Assembly (NCBI RefSeq): GCF_014836985.1
Contig: NZ_JACSPU010000001.1
Location: 741,473 to 805,472 of the forward strand
Direction: 5' to 3'
Length of the DNA stretch: 64,000 nucleotides
Origin: Planococcus wigleyi
Lineage (GTDB): Bacteria > Bacillota > Bacilli > Bacillales_A > Planococcaceae
A model generated the notes under the pieces. It was not told the origin of the DNA and searched no databases. It worked only from the letters and a program-made list of their open reading frames with translations. Within the stretch, counting starts at the first letter, position 1, and every line of letters starts with the position of its first letter. Made by a program: the position numbers and the translations under genes. Positions 22,503 through 31,658 of this stretch are shown here, piece by piece.

Positions 22503-23594
22503 ATGGAATTCAAACACAAGATCAAAAACAGTCGTGGAGACGTTATTCAATTAGCAAACGGTTCGGAACTAAAATCAGCAATTAAAGAAGCAGCAGGAGC
22601 GGATGGCCGTATTGCCGGACAAGCCACTGATCTAATGAGCAAAAACAGTTCTGCTACGTTCCGCGCTTACCTGGACCATCAAGGTATTTCGGTGAAAGAC
22701 GCAGTTCGTTCATTAGGGTTTGCAGATGTCGGTCCGATGCAAGTTCGTGCTCTATATGAGAACGACAATACAAAGCCGCTCTTTAACGCAGTATTGGAAG
22801 ATGGGTTCCGTGAAGGGTATTTGGCTGCAGGTCGTGCGAACGAATTGGTGGCTCAAACAATCTCAATGGATCAGATGGCGTATCAGTACTACGAAATCGA
22901 GAACAAAGACAATGATGATTTAGATCTTAGCCTTATCGGTCAAGGTGCGCCGATTCCGGTCGTTACAATCAAGCTGGATACGAATCACACTATCTTTGTT
23001 TACAAACGCGGTGGCGGTATTGAAATCACTGACGAAGCCAAGTCAATGCGTTTCGATATGCTGGCATTGCACCTTCGCAAGCGAGGATTGCAGATGGGCC
23101 GCACAGATGAAAAACTGGCGATTCATCGTTTGCTAAACGGCTACTTCAAAGATGGTACGGATGCTGCTCCAACAATTGGCGTGAAAACAGCGAATGACTG
23201 GAAGATGTCCGATATTTGGTATGCCGCTCAACACGCAGAACAAGAATACGGATTCACTTATAACCGCGCAGTCATGAACTTAAAAACAGCTGAGAAGTGG
23301 GCAACCATGAAAGAAGACAATGGTCAAATGATCTTCTTGAACGAGCTGAAGAATGGCGATATGCCGGATATGCTTCGCATGGCGCCGTTTATCTCTAAAG
23401 ACATTCCGGACGACCGTGTCATGGTAATGGATACGCGCTTTGCTCTTGCGAAATATGAATACAAACCATTCTCTGTTGAGAACGAACGGAATGTGAAAAC
23501 ACAAGTTGAGGGTTCATATGCAACCGTCACTTCAGATTACGTACCGTTTGATAAGAACGCTCGAATGATCATTAAACTTGATTCAATCCGCTAA
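22503..23594 (+). CDS. Major capsid protein (HK97-fold type)
   Basis: 363 residues with GAGGGGAA upstream. Region ALYENDNTKPLFNAVLEDGF and the spine-helix-like TDEAKSMRFDMLALHLRKRGLQ are consistent with HK97-type capsid proteins, as is the C-terminal DTRFALAKYEYKPF to end. Position after protease and decoration gene, and size, support it. Codon use is more biased (strong codons) than in early genes, as expected for the most abundant virion protein. Confidence 0.88.
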   Translation: MEFKHKIKNSRGDVIQLANGSELKSAIKEAAGADGRIAGQATDLMSKNSSATFRAYLDHQGISVKDAVRSLGFADVGPMQVRALYENDNTKPLFNAVLEDGFREGYLAAGRANELVAQTISMDQMAYQYYEIENKDNDDLDLSLIGQGAPIPVVTIKLDTNHTIFVYKRGGGIEITDEAKSMRFDMLALHLRKRGLQMGRTDEKLAIHRLLNGYFKDGTDAAPTIGVKTANDWKMSDIWYAAQHAEQEYGFTYNRAVMNLKTAEKWATMKEDNGQMIFLNELKNGDMPDMLRMAPFISKDIPDDRVMVMDTRFALAKYEYKPFSVENERNVKTQVEGSYATVTSDYVPFDKNARMIIKLDSIR

Positions 23595-23607
23595 GGAGGG
23601 AAGCCTA

Positions 23608-23940
23608 ATGGCTAAAATCGATACAGCAATAGAAATCGTGGAAGAGTTCCCAGACAAGGGCTACGAGGCACATAAACTTGCTGCTGACAATACTCAAACT
23701 GAATTGGAAAAGCTGCAGGCCGAGTTGAGAGCGGAAGAACCCGCTCCAGCTACTCCGCCTGAAGAACCCGAAGAACCGGAACCAACAGCCCAAAAGAAAT
23801 ACCGCCTTAAAGATCCAAAGACTTCATATCAAGAAGTTGGTTTCACATTAGCTGATGATCAGGAGAAAGAGCTGCCAGAGAATCCATCGTCATTCCTGAC
23901 AGGCCGCATTAAGTCCGGATTTATCGTTGAGGTGAAGTGA
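23608..23940 (+). CDS. Head-region protein with Pro/Glu-rich linker
   Basis: 110 residues from ATG 23608 (AAGGAGGG upstream). A helical N-terminus is followed by a Pro/Glu linker (residues 46-66: PAPATPPEEPEEPEPT) and a C-terminal domain (YRLKDPKTSYQEVGF; FLTGRIKSGFIVEV). Similar small proteins follow capsid genes in Gram-positive phages. Function unknown; an earlier in-frame start overlapping the capsid gene is unlikely. Confidence 0.65.
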   Translation: MAKIDTAIEIVEEFPDKGYEAHKLAADNTQTELEKLQAELRAEEPAPATPPEEPEEPEPTAQKKYRLKDPKTSYQEVGFTLADDQEKELPENPSSFLTGRIKSGFIVEVK

Positions 23941-23941
23941 T

Positions 23942-24355
23942 ATGGCATTTGCAACTGTTGCTGAAGTAAAAGAGCGGGTTGCCTTTGATGAAATCAATGA
24001 AATGGCTGAGGTTAAGGTAGCGGATTTGATTGAGCGTGCGGAACGGTGGATTCGAATATTCGCCGGCCGCAACTTTGCCGAAGAGACAGATCCAATCACA
24101 CTGGGAGATCTTCGGAGAGCCGTTGTGCTGCTCGTTGAGTACCTGTGGTTCCAAGACCAGCCGGATATGAAAGAGGAAGCGTTTGACAATGTGCAGTCAG
24201 AGAAAATCGGCTCGTATTCCTACACAAAGAACGCAAAGCCGGGTGAATCAACGGGCGTAGCGGAATTGGACCAGATCCTTTATTCGCTACGTCCTTCTGC
24301 TGCGCTCAAACCGCTCTTCTTCTCCACATTCGGAGCGGGTGGTGGGACTCGATGA
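23942..24355 (+). CDS. Head-tail connector (gp6/YqbG-like)
   Basis: 137 residues. Helical protein with the connector pattern TVAEVKERVAFDEIN, LIERAERWIRIFAGR and LRRAVVLLVEYLWF. Such adaptors dock on the portal as the first head-completion ring. It starts 1 nt after the previous gene and overlaps the next by ATGA. Confidence 0.78.
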   Translation: MAFATVAEVKERVAFDEINEMAEVKVADLIERAERWIRIFAGRNFAEETDPITLGDLRRAVVLLVEYLWFQDQPDMKEEAFDNVQSEKIGSYSYTKNAKPGESTGVAELDQILYSLRPSAALKPLFFSTFGAGGGTR

Positions 24356-24723
24356 GTCTTCGCCGCTTATTGATTCACCTTTGTACGACCGTAACGCCTG
24401 GTCAACAGGTAGGCGAAACCGAATACGGCAAACCGATCTATGGAAATGTCACGAAAGAGAATGTACCTTGCCGCTCCGATTTAGTTCGGCAGTTCAAGTC
24501 TTCGGATATGTACGGCACGGATGCCATGACGACAAATATGCTGTTTCTGAAACCGGATGAAACCTTTTCGGAGGAGACGCGGTTCTCAAACATCCGTGAC
24601 AAGCAAGGCAACATTCTTCTGGAGGGCACCTATTCGGTGGAGGATAGCAAGCCGGCTTATGGTCGCAAGCTGCTCCATCACCATGAAGTCTCTTTGAAGA
24701 AGGAGAGTGATTCAAATGGCTAG
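24352..24723 (+). CDS. Head closure / connector protein
   Basis: 123 residues, beta-rich, with a region VPCRSDLVRQFKSSDMYGTDAMTT resembling head-closure proteins (YqbH-type). The start ATG overlaps the preceding TGA. Position is second after the portal adaptor, as for stoppers that keep DNA inside the head. Assignment mainly by gene order. Confidence 0.65.
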   Translation: MSLRRLLIHLCTTVTPGQQVGETEYGKPIYGNVTKENVPCRSDLVRQFKSSDMYGTDAMTTNMLFLKPDETFSEETRFSNIRDKQGNILLEGTYSVEDSKPAYGRKLLHHHEVSLKKESDSNG

Positions 24724-25126
24724 TGGTGCATTGAACTTCCACTTTCAAATGGATCAAAACATTCTAAGGAATTTCGATGATACGCAAATGAAAGCTGCTC
24801 GGGAAAGAGCGGTTGAAGCAGCGGGCCTGGCCTGGGCGGATGAAACGAAAGAGATTGTTCGAGAGGATAATCACATTGATACCGGTTTATTCGTTAATTC
24901 CATTGGCTACGTGACGACTGGCGGGACAGTGCCTGCAACAGCAAGTGATGTCGTCAATGAGATGACTTCTGAGCGGGACAAAACGACATTGAAAATCGGT
25001 TCGTCCGTCGTCTATGCCGCTCCGTTAGAAAAGAAATACAACATCATGGCACGTGGACTGGATCGAGCTCAAGAGCGGATGCAGCGCGTGGCTGATACGC
25101 AACTCAAAAGAGACTTGAGACTATGA
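24716..25126 (+). CDS. Tail completion protein (HK97 gp10-like)
   Basis: 136 residues. RERAVEAAGLAWADETKEIV, DTGLFVNSIGYV and SSVVYAAPLEKKYNI match the HK97-gp10-like neck/tail completion family (DTG followed by hydrophobics and the YAAPLE motif). ATG 24716 is chosen with AAGGAGAG upstream; GTG 24707 would be too close to the SD. Confidence 0.83.
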   Translation: MASGALNFHFQMDQNILRNFDDTQMKAARERAVEAAGLAWADETKEIVREDNHIDTGLFVNSIGYVTTGGTVPATASDVVNEMTSERDKTTLKIGSSVVYAAPLEKKYNIMARGLDRAQERMQRVADTQLKRDLRL

Positions 25127-25137
25127 GGAGGGGTTAA

Positions 25138-25491
25138 ATGATTGATTACAAGGATCCAATTCCTCCAGTCTATCGATTCTTTAAAAACAATACCGATGTA
25201 CACGTGGACGCGAACACCTTTCAATCCAATATCACAGAGGGCCTGCTCGTCCGCTCTGCGGGCGGTGTAGGCTTTTCTCGTATCCAAATGATCTATCGTT
25301 CCAAGGATGAAGGAGCGGCCATGGCAGGGCTGATTGCTTGTATGAATTTACTGGAGCGAAATGCTTCAAGTATCTCTGAATTAAAAGGCAGTTGGGCTGA
25401 ACGGGACGGGAATCCGATTCCCTCAAAGGATGAGGAGACCGACGCTTTTGAAGCGTGGGTGTACATGAGATTAGAACACATCGAAGCATAG
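25138..25491 (+). CDS. Tail terminator-like protein
   Basis: 117 residues with GAGGAGGGG upstream. Alpha/beta pattern (TFQSNITEGLLVRSAGG; SRIQMIYRSKDEGAAMAGLIACMNLLE; FEAWVYMRLEHIE) resembles tail terminators that cap the tube. Position between gp10-like and tail tube genes supports it. No direct motif is decisive. Confidence 0.65.
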   Translation: MIDYKDPIPPVYRFFKNNTDVHVDANTFQSNITEGLLVRSAGGVGFSRIQMIYRSKDEGAAMAGLIACMNLLERNASSISELKGSWAERDGNPIPSKDEETDAFEAWVYMRLEHIEA

Positions 25492-25503
25492 GAGGAATTG
25501 ACA

Positions 25504-25737
25504 ATGGCAGAAGCAAAGTTGGAAAAGAAAGCACCGGAGCAGCGCAAAATCGTTTGCAAAGGACCGAAAGATAAAGGTAACGGGGCATCCGCTCTTCGTT
25601 TACCACATTTAAGCAAAAAGGATAAGCCGTTTGATATTAGCCAAGGTCAAACGCTTGTGGTCCCTCGGGACATATCCGAAAAAGATGCAGATAAATTGTT
25701 GCAGATGGATTCTTGGAAATTTGAGGAGGTTAAATAA
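25504..25737 (+). CDS. Small tail-region protein (77 aa)
   Basis: ATG 25504 with GGAGGAA upstream. Basic N-terminus (KLEKKAPEQRKIVCKGPKDKG) and a small beta domain (DISQGQTLVVPRDISEKDADKLLQ). The C-terminal pattern resembles the small fold of other head/tail accessory proteins. Function unknown. Confidence 0.58.
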   Translation: MAEAKLEKKAPEQRKIVCKGPKDKGNGASALRLPHLSKKDKPFDISQGQTLVVPRDISEKDADKLLQMDSWKFEEVK

Positions 25738-25739
25738 TT

Positions 25740-26552
25740 ATGACTGATATTTTTAATGTAAATTCAAAGAACTTTGTAGGTGGTCCCGGACGTTTAGTGG
25801 TGGCGGATATGAGCATTGAAGCACCAGAAGCAATCTCAGATGTCATGTCGACTACCGCTCCATATAACTTGACGAGTGGATGGCGTGATCTTGGTGCTAC
25901 TAGTGAGGGCATTGCTATTTCTCGTGGATTCGAAACAGAAGATTTCATGGTTGACCAGGTAATGGGAGCGGCTGACACGGATGTGACTGGCTATAACCAT
26001 ACGCTATCGACAAACTTGGCTGAAAACACAGTAGAAAACCGCAAGTTGGCTTTGGTAGGTGGTCAAATTATCGAAACAGCAGCTGCAGTAGGTACGGAGC
26101 AGGCACTTGCCGGTGCACTGGCAGCAGGCGCACTTAAAGTGACACTGACGACTGAAGATCCTCAATTCAAAGTGGGCGGATGGATTCAACTTGCTGGTGG
26201 CGAACTGAAGAAAATCGCTTCTGTAAACGGTGCAAGCATCGGACTGGAAGTAGGAGTCGAGAAAGCTTATACAGTTGGCGATACCGTGGCTCCAGTCATT
26301 TCACTACCGACCAAACGAATTGGTTACGGTACGGATGGCAACATTCCGGAAAAACGTTATGCGTTGATCAGCCGTCGCAAAGACGGAACTCTTTATATGG
26401 CCGTTATCCGCAAAGCGAAAGTAACCGGCGATGATAAAGAGCAAAGCTTCAGCAAAGAGAAACGTCTATTGCCGCTCTCGCTTGCTGCATACCCAGAAGA
26501 CGGGGCACCACAAAGCGAAAACGTTTATTACGAAATCGAAGAATCCATTTAA
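25740..26552 (+). CDS. Major tail (tube) protein
   Basis: 270 residues with GAGGAGGTTAAATAATT upstream. Features of siphovirus tube proteins: GGPGRLVVADMSIEAPEAIS, WRDLGATSEGIAISRGFETEDF and VIRKAKVTGDDKEQSF. An inserted Ala/Gly-rich segment near residues 105-185 may be an extra domain on the tube surface. Position before the tail assembly chaperones supports the call. Confidence 0.85.
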   Translation: MTDIFNVNSKNFVGGPGRLVVADMSIEAPEAISDVMSTTAPYNLTSGWRDLGATSEGIAISRGFETEDFMVDQVMGAADTDVTGYNHTLSTNLAENTVENRKLALVGGQIIETAAAVGTEQALAGALAAGALKVTLTTEDPQFKVGGWIQLAGGELKKIASVNGASIGLEVGVEKAYTVGDTVAPVISLPTKRIGYGTDGNIPEKRYALISRRKDGTLYMAVIRKAKVTGDDKEQSFSKEKRLLPLSLAAYPEDGAPQSENVYYEIEESI

Positions 26553-26579
26553 TCATAAGAAACGGGAGGCTATACAGCT

Positions 26580-27071
26580 ATGGCAAAGAACAACCTAAAA
26601 TCATTGGATATTACTGAAACGATCGGCAGCATCACTTTAACAGATGGGGAGACGTCAATTGACGTCCCTCGTTTATCTATGAGCAAGATCATCCAAATTG
26701 TGAAATTCATCGGCACCGACGGAATTCGCATTTATAAGCAAATGCGCGAGCTGCTCATGAACGACGAGCTTTCCACTTTTGACCGACTGATCTCTGTTGT
26801 AGATGAATTGAAGGAAGAGCAAGTCATTCGCATTATGGCCATCATCTTGGGCGTTGAAGACAAAGAAGCATTGAAGTTGGATCTTAACGAAGTATTGGAC
26901 GTACTTATTATTCTTTCTGAAAACACCAACCTTGATAAAACTTTTACTCAAGTCCGGACTCTGGCGAAAGTAATGTTCAAAGTGGAAATTCCGGACTTCC
27001 AGACACTGATCCAAGAAAGATTCCCAGCGGCGACGGAAGAGGAAACAGTAGCGGCGGAAGTGAGCGCTTAA
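26580..27071 (+). CDS. Tail assembly chaperone (gpG-like)
   Basis: 163 residues. Helical core (RLSMSKIIQIVKFIGTDGI; VVDELKEEQVIRIMAIIL; NEVLDVLIILSENTNL) typical of tail assembly chaperones that bind the tape measure. It is followed in the -1 frame by an open frame that lacks a start, as in the classical G/GT arrangement. Confidence 0.8.
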   Translation: MAKNNLKSLDITETIGSITLTDGETSIDVPRLSMSKIIQIVKFIGTDGIRIYKQMRELLMNDELSTFDRLISVVDELKEEQVIRIMAIILGVEDKEALKLDLNEVLDVLIILSENTNLDKTFTQVRTLAKVMFKVEIPDFQTLIQERFPAATEEETVAAEVSA

Positions 27072-27391
27072 CGTATGACGGGTTCATTGATGAGCTCATT
27101 AAGCAAATCGGCTTCGTTTCTTCTCATTACCGCTATACGGAAGAATACGTCTTAGAGCACACTCCTGAGTGGCTGAAGCGTAAATACGAACAGGCACTTG
27201 AGGAGAAGTATTCGACGAGCAGGGAGCGGTCGCTGGAAAGCTACAAGGGGCTGATGCTGCTTGCTGATACGTTATTCAATCAAGGCAAAGGATTCGATGA
27301 AATTGTTCCTTCCTTTGGAAAACTAACTAAAAAAGAAGTGGAAACCAAGCAAGAAGAATTTGTTGGTGGAAATTGGTGGGAGTCGGAGTAA
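26939..27391 (+). CDS. Tail assembly chaperone extension (gpT-like), probable -1 frameshift
   Basis: The frame is open from 26939 to TAA 27389-27391, and no ATG, GTG or TTG occurs in it before 27264, well past the stop of gpG. The part after 27071 encodes TYDGFIDELIKQIGFVSSHY through GGNWWESE, which resembles a T-domain. It can be made only by a -1 shift within 26939-27071. I could not find a canonical X-XXY-YYZ slippery heptamer in that interval. Coordinates are the open interval; the true junction is unknown. Confidence 0.65.
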   Translation, partial: NFYSSPDSGESNVQSGNSGLPDTDPRKIPSGDGRGNSSGGSERLTYDGFIDELIKQIGFVSSHYRYTEEYVLEHTPEWLKRKYEQALEEKYSTSRERSLESYKGLMLLADTLFNQGKGFDEIVPSFGKLTKKEVETKQEEFVGGNWWESE

Positions 27392-27434
27392 GTTATCCGG
27401 CTTTTTTTAATTCCCCAAAGAAAGGAGGAACCAA

Positions 27435-30400
27435 ATGGCAACTGTAGGAAGAAGCAATATCGAAATCACAGCGGATACGAGCCGAGCCCGTAGGTCGCTT
27501 GGTGATTTCTTCCGGGAAGCTGAAAACGGCGGTAGAAATCTAGCCCGCATGTTCAATACGTTGGATCCCTTCTCCCGCATTGAACGGGATGCCCGAAACG
27601 CTTCCGGCGGATTCAACAATGTTCGCGATGCTGCAGGGCGTTTAAACTCCGATTTGAACAACTTGGGCGGTCGCAATAACTTGGATGAGTTGAATGGTGA
27701 CTTGTCCGATGCCGAACGGAATATGGATGATCTGCACCGGAGTACGGATGATGTGGGCGATGGATTAGACGATGCGTCGCGGGATATGCGCGATTTTGGA
27801 AACACTGCTGAACGCGAGACCAGTAATGCAGAAGGATCTTTCGGCAAGATGGCTGATACTGCGAAGAAAATCGGTGGTGTTTTGGTCGCTGCTTTTGCGG
27901 TTGATAAGGTAGTTGAATTTGGAACGGAATTAGCGGCAACTGCCGGAGCAGCGGAGGCATCGAGAGCGCAATTTTCAACGGTCTTTGGAGATATGGAAGG
28001 CGAAGCAGCCAAACGTCTTAGTGCAATCGGCGGGGAAGCAACCATCTTAGAAAATCGTATGAAAGACAGCTTCACGAAAATCGCAGCATTCGCTAAAACT
28101 GGCGGCATGGACACGGCTGACTCTTTGGATTTGGCTGACCGCTCCATGCGTGCTGTAGCCGATTCTGCTGCCTTCTATGACAGAAGTTTAGAAGATACGA
28201 CGGAATCTTTGCAGTCATTTCTTAAAGGGAACTACGAAAACGATGCTGCTCTAGGGCTTTCCGCTACTGAAACGACACGAAATAGCGCAGCTATGGATCT
28301 GTATGGGAAGAAGTTCAAAGATTTAAGCGAAGCACAGAAGCAGTTAACGCTACTTCAAATGGTCGAGGACGCCAACAAATTAACGGGCGCACTTGGTCAA
28401 GCTTCGCGGGAATCAGATGGCTGGGAAAACGTCGTCGGGAACATGACACAAGCCTGGACAGACTTTAAAGGGGAAATCGGTGCGCCAGTCCTGAAAGTAG
28501 CAGTCGCTGGAATAAAAGGCGTCACAACAGCTGTTCAAGCATTGAACACGGAAGCCATCGGAAACGGTATTGGAAAAGCATTCGATTATGTCTCCGGATC
28601 CATCAAGAAGGCAAAAGATGCACTTGCACCATTTATTGATGGCGTCAAAGGGATTGCCGGCGCGATTAAAGGGTTAATGACCGACGATGGACAAGCCGGC
28701 CGCGACATTCTGAAAGGCATGGGCTTCTCGGAAGAGACCATCATGATGCTCGATGGCTATGCTGCAAAGATTGCCGAATTCAGACACAAACTGAGTGACT
28801 TCCTCGCAGGCATTGGAGGGTTATTCAAGGATGATGGGCAAGCCGGGAGGGACTTCCTTGCCAGTTTAGGGCTCTCAGATGATGCGATTGCAAAGATTGA
28901 CGCATTCGCTGCCAATTTCTCTGCAGTCAGAGGAAGATTAAAAGAAACAATCGGTGGGTTCAAAGAGCTGCTCCAAGGCGACGGAGCCAAAGGCCGAAGC
29001 ATCCTGGACGGTTTAGGGTTTACCGATGGGTTTATTCAGACAGCTGATGACATCGCGCTCAAACTGGTTTCGGTGAAAAATACGGCTTTGGATGTATTCG
29101 GAGCGATAGCGAAAGTTGTGGAATCTCGTGGTCAAGTTATTCGTGAGGTTATTACTGCAGCACTGATTTTAATTTGGCCACCCGTTAAATCTGCGCTATC
29201 AACAGTACTTGGATTTTTAGGGGAAACGATCGGGAAAATAGTTGATTTCTTTAAATCGGATGGTGCTCAAATTGTTCAGGCGGTAATGAATTTAGGGAAA
29301 ATTATAGGCGTAATTTTTCTAGGAATTTTTAATGTCATTCAATTTATCATGCCTGCGGTGCTGGCCATAATCCGCTCAATTTGGAAAAATATAGAAGGTG
29401 TTATATCTGGAGCGCTAGATATTATAATGGGCGCCGTAAAGATTTTTTCTGGCCTTTTTACTGGAGACTTCTCGAAAATGTGGGAAGGGCTCAAGCGGAT
29501 GTTCCTTGGAGCGGTTACGTTCTTATGGAATTTCGTGCAGTTGACGTTCTTCGGGAAAATACTTGGTGGAGCAAAATTATTCATTCTTTCTTTCCGCGGA
29601 TTCTTTGTGAGTTTATGGCAGGGGATAATTTCGCTCTTCAAGGGAAACACAACGGCTGCTTTAACTACAATTTCGACAGCCTGGCAAAGTATACTCCGTC
29701 TAACACGTGAAGTTTTTTCGAATCTGTCTGGATTTTTAGTGAATACCTGGAATTCCATCCGCTCAATAACGACGGGATTCATAAATGGGATCAAGGTCAT
29801 TTTTACTTCGGGCTGGTCAATTATCCGAAATACAACGACTACAATTTTTCGTGGAATTTGGAATTTCTTGAATGGATTATTTGTCATTATTCGAACGGGA
29901 ATCCAAGCCTACATTAATTTTTATGTTCGTTTTATAACAACAGGATGGCGTGCAATAGCTACGACAACAACAAATATTTTCCGAGGAATCTGGACATTTT
30001 TATCTGGAATTTTTACCACTATAAGAAATTTTATTTCTTCAAGCGTATCAGGAATTCTTTCAAAAGTGCGCGATACCTGGTCGGCTTTACGAAACAGCAC
30101 ATCAAATACATTCCGGGATATTTATAACGGAATCAAGTCGCGATTCACCAATATTGTTGACTTGGCCAAATCTTTACCTGGCCGAATCGGTGACGGAATC
30201 GGTTCGATGGCATCGAAAGTGACTTCTGGAGTCACCAAAGTCATCAATAAACTGGCTACGACTCTAGGAAAAGGTGTTAATGGCGTTATCGGCGGCATAA
30301 ACTGGGTGCTAGGCAAAATCGGTGTAGACAAGGATATTCCAAAATGGGAAGTTCCTCAGTATGCCAAAGGAACGAAAGGCAATGGCAAGCATCCAGGAGG

Positions 30401-31658
30401 CCCTATGGTCGTTGGAGACGGAACAGGCACCAATGCTGGTCCCGAACTAATTAGAATGCCAGATGGCCGACAGATGCTTTCTCCTTCTAAACCCACGCTG
30501 ATGCACGGAGATAAAGGTACGGAAGTTTGGTCTGCAACCGAAACTCGCAAGATCTTAGAAGCAATTCCTCATTATGCTTTGGGTGACAAAGTGCGTAAGG
30601 CTAAAGATTGGCTTGGCGAAAACGTGTTAGAACCAGCTAAAAGCGTAGGGAGTAAAGTGGTTTCGGGTGCTAAGAAAGTTGGCGGTACAGCGAAAGACTG
30701 GGCGGTTGATATTTTTGATTACGTCAAGAAGCCAGGCAAGCTGCTCGACTTAGCGCTTAGTGCCATGGGCATTAAAGAGCCTGAAGGCGGCAGCTTCATC
30801 GGAAACATTGCCCGCGGTGGTTGGGGCAAAGTTAAAGAAGCCGGGATTGATTTCTTAAAAGGAAAGCTCAATGACTTTGGTGCAAGCCAGAGCGGTATTT
30901 CTTTAACTGGCGGCAACGGAGGCGGATTCGGTCCTCCATTCCGTTTCACTAGTGGACCTGGGCCGCGTAACACGGGTATCCCAGGTGCTTCGTCGAATCA
31001 CAAAGGCTGGGACTGGGCCGCGCCGATTGGAACGCCGATTCCTTCCGTAACGGATGGCGTGGGGCACAGAACAGGATGGCATCCGTTAAGCGGTAACTTT
31101 GTCGAAGTGCGAGACTCTTCCGGCAAGATTCACCGGTACCAGCACAATAGCCGCAACATCATGAAAGTCGGTCAGCCTGTACGTAAAGGTCAGACAGTCG
31201 GTTTGGTTGGAAACACCGGTGTAGGTTCGGGAGCTCATGTTCATTACGAAGTGAAAAGAGGATATGCAAAAGGCGGCATCATAAAAGCGAAGCAACTCGC
31301 TTGGCTTGCGGAAGAAGGAATGGAAGCCGTGATCCCACTTGTCACAAACCGCGATAGAGGTATTGACTTGTGGAGAAAGGTTGGCCAACACTTCGGATTT
31401 GATATGGATGCTATTTTCAATCAAGGTCAAAACCAAATCGACTACACAGGTTCTGCAGTATCGAGCATCGTCAACAAGGTGCCAGGTACGAATGGATCAC
31501 CAGTAGCTGCTGGCTCTGGCCTTACCTTGAACGTAGAGGTTAAACCGTCTCCGGTGTATCTGGATGGGCAACATTTGACAGATATCATATTTGACCATGT
31601 GGATTCTCGTTTCGTTCGACAATCGGAAATTGACGACATATTTAAGGGGAGAGAATAA
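27435..31658 (+). CDS. Tape measure protein with C-terminal M23 peptidase
   Basis: 1407 residues. Helical Arg/Ala/Asn-rich N-terminus, three related blocks of about 46-51 residues around 410-550 (each with a DGQAGRD or DGAKGRS core), hydrophobic helices at about 570-880, and an M23 (LytM) domain near 1186-1275 with NHKGWDW and AHVHYE zinc motifs. The tape measure sets tail length and is ejected; the peptidase would open the cell wall during entry. AAGGAGGA precedes the ATG. It ends by overlapping dit (TAATG). Confidence 0.93.
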   Translation: MATVGRSNIEITADTSRARRSLGDFFREAENGGRNLARMFNTLDPFSRIERDARNASGGFNNVRDAAGRLNSDLNNLGGRNNLDELNGDLSDAERNMDDLHRSTDDVGDGLDDASRDMRDFGNTAERETSNAEGSFGKMADTAKKIGGVLVAAFAVDKVVEFGTELAATAGAAEASRAQFSTVFGDMEGEAAKRLSAIGGEATILENRMKDSFTKIAAFAKTGGMDTADSLDLADRSMRAVADSAAFYDRSLEDTTESLQSFLKGNYENDAALGLSATETTRNSAAMDLYGKKFKDLSEAQKQLTLLQMVEDANKLTGALGQASRESDGWENVVGNMTQAWTDFKGEIGAPVLKVAVAGIKGVTTAVQALNTEAIGNGIGKAFDYVSGSIKKAKDALAPFIDGVKGIAGAIKGLMTDDGQAGRDILKGMGFSEETIMMLDGYAAKIAEFRHKLSDFLAGIGGLFKDDGQAGRDFLASLGLSDDAIAKIDAFAANFSAVRGRLKETIGGFKELLQGDGAKGRSILDGLGFTDGFIQTADDIALKLVSVKNTALDVFGAIAKVVESRGQVIREVITAALILIWPPVKSALSTVLGFLGETIGKIVDFFKSDGAQIVQAVMNLGKIIGVIFLGIFNVIQFIMPAVLAIIRSIWKNIEGVISGALDIIMGAVKIFSGLFTGDFSKMWEGLKRMFLGAVTFLWNFVQLTFFGKILGGAKLFILSFRGFFVSLWQGIISLFKGNTTAALTTISTAWQSILRLTREVFSNLSGFLVNTWNSIRSITTGFINGIKVIFTSGWSIIRNTTTTIFRGIWNFLNGLFVIIRTGIQAYINFYVRFITTGWRAIATTTTNIFRGIWTFLSGIFTTIRNFISSSVSGILSKVRDTWSALRNSTSNTFRDIYNGIKSRFTNIVDLAKSLPGRIGDGIGSMASKVTSGVTKVINKLATTLGKGVNGVIGGINWVLGKIGVDKDIPKWEVPQYAKGTKGNGKHPGGPMVVGDGTGTNAGPELIRMPDGRQMLSPSKPTLMHGDKGTEVWSATETRKILEAIPHYALGDKVRKAKDWLGENVLEPAKSVGSKVVSGAKKVGGTAKDWAVDIFDYVKKPGKLLDLALSAMGIKEPEGGSFIGNIARGGWGKVKEAGIDFLKGKLNDFGASQSGISLTGGNGGGFGPPFRFTSGPGPRNTGIPGASSNHKGWDWAAPIGTPIPSVTDGVGHRTGWHPLSGNFVEVRDSSGKIHRYQHNSRNIMKVGQPVRKGQTVGLVGNTGVGSGAHVHYEVKRGYAKGGIIKAKQLAWLAEEGMEAVIPLVTNRDRGIDLWRKVGQHFGFDMDAIFNQGQNQIDYTGSAVSSIVNKVPGTNGSPVAAGSGLTLNVEVKPSPVYLDGQHLTDIIFDHVDSRFVRQSEIDDIFKGRE

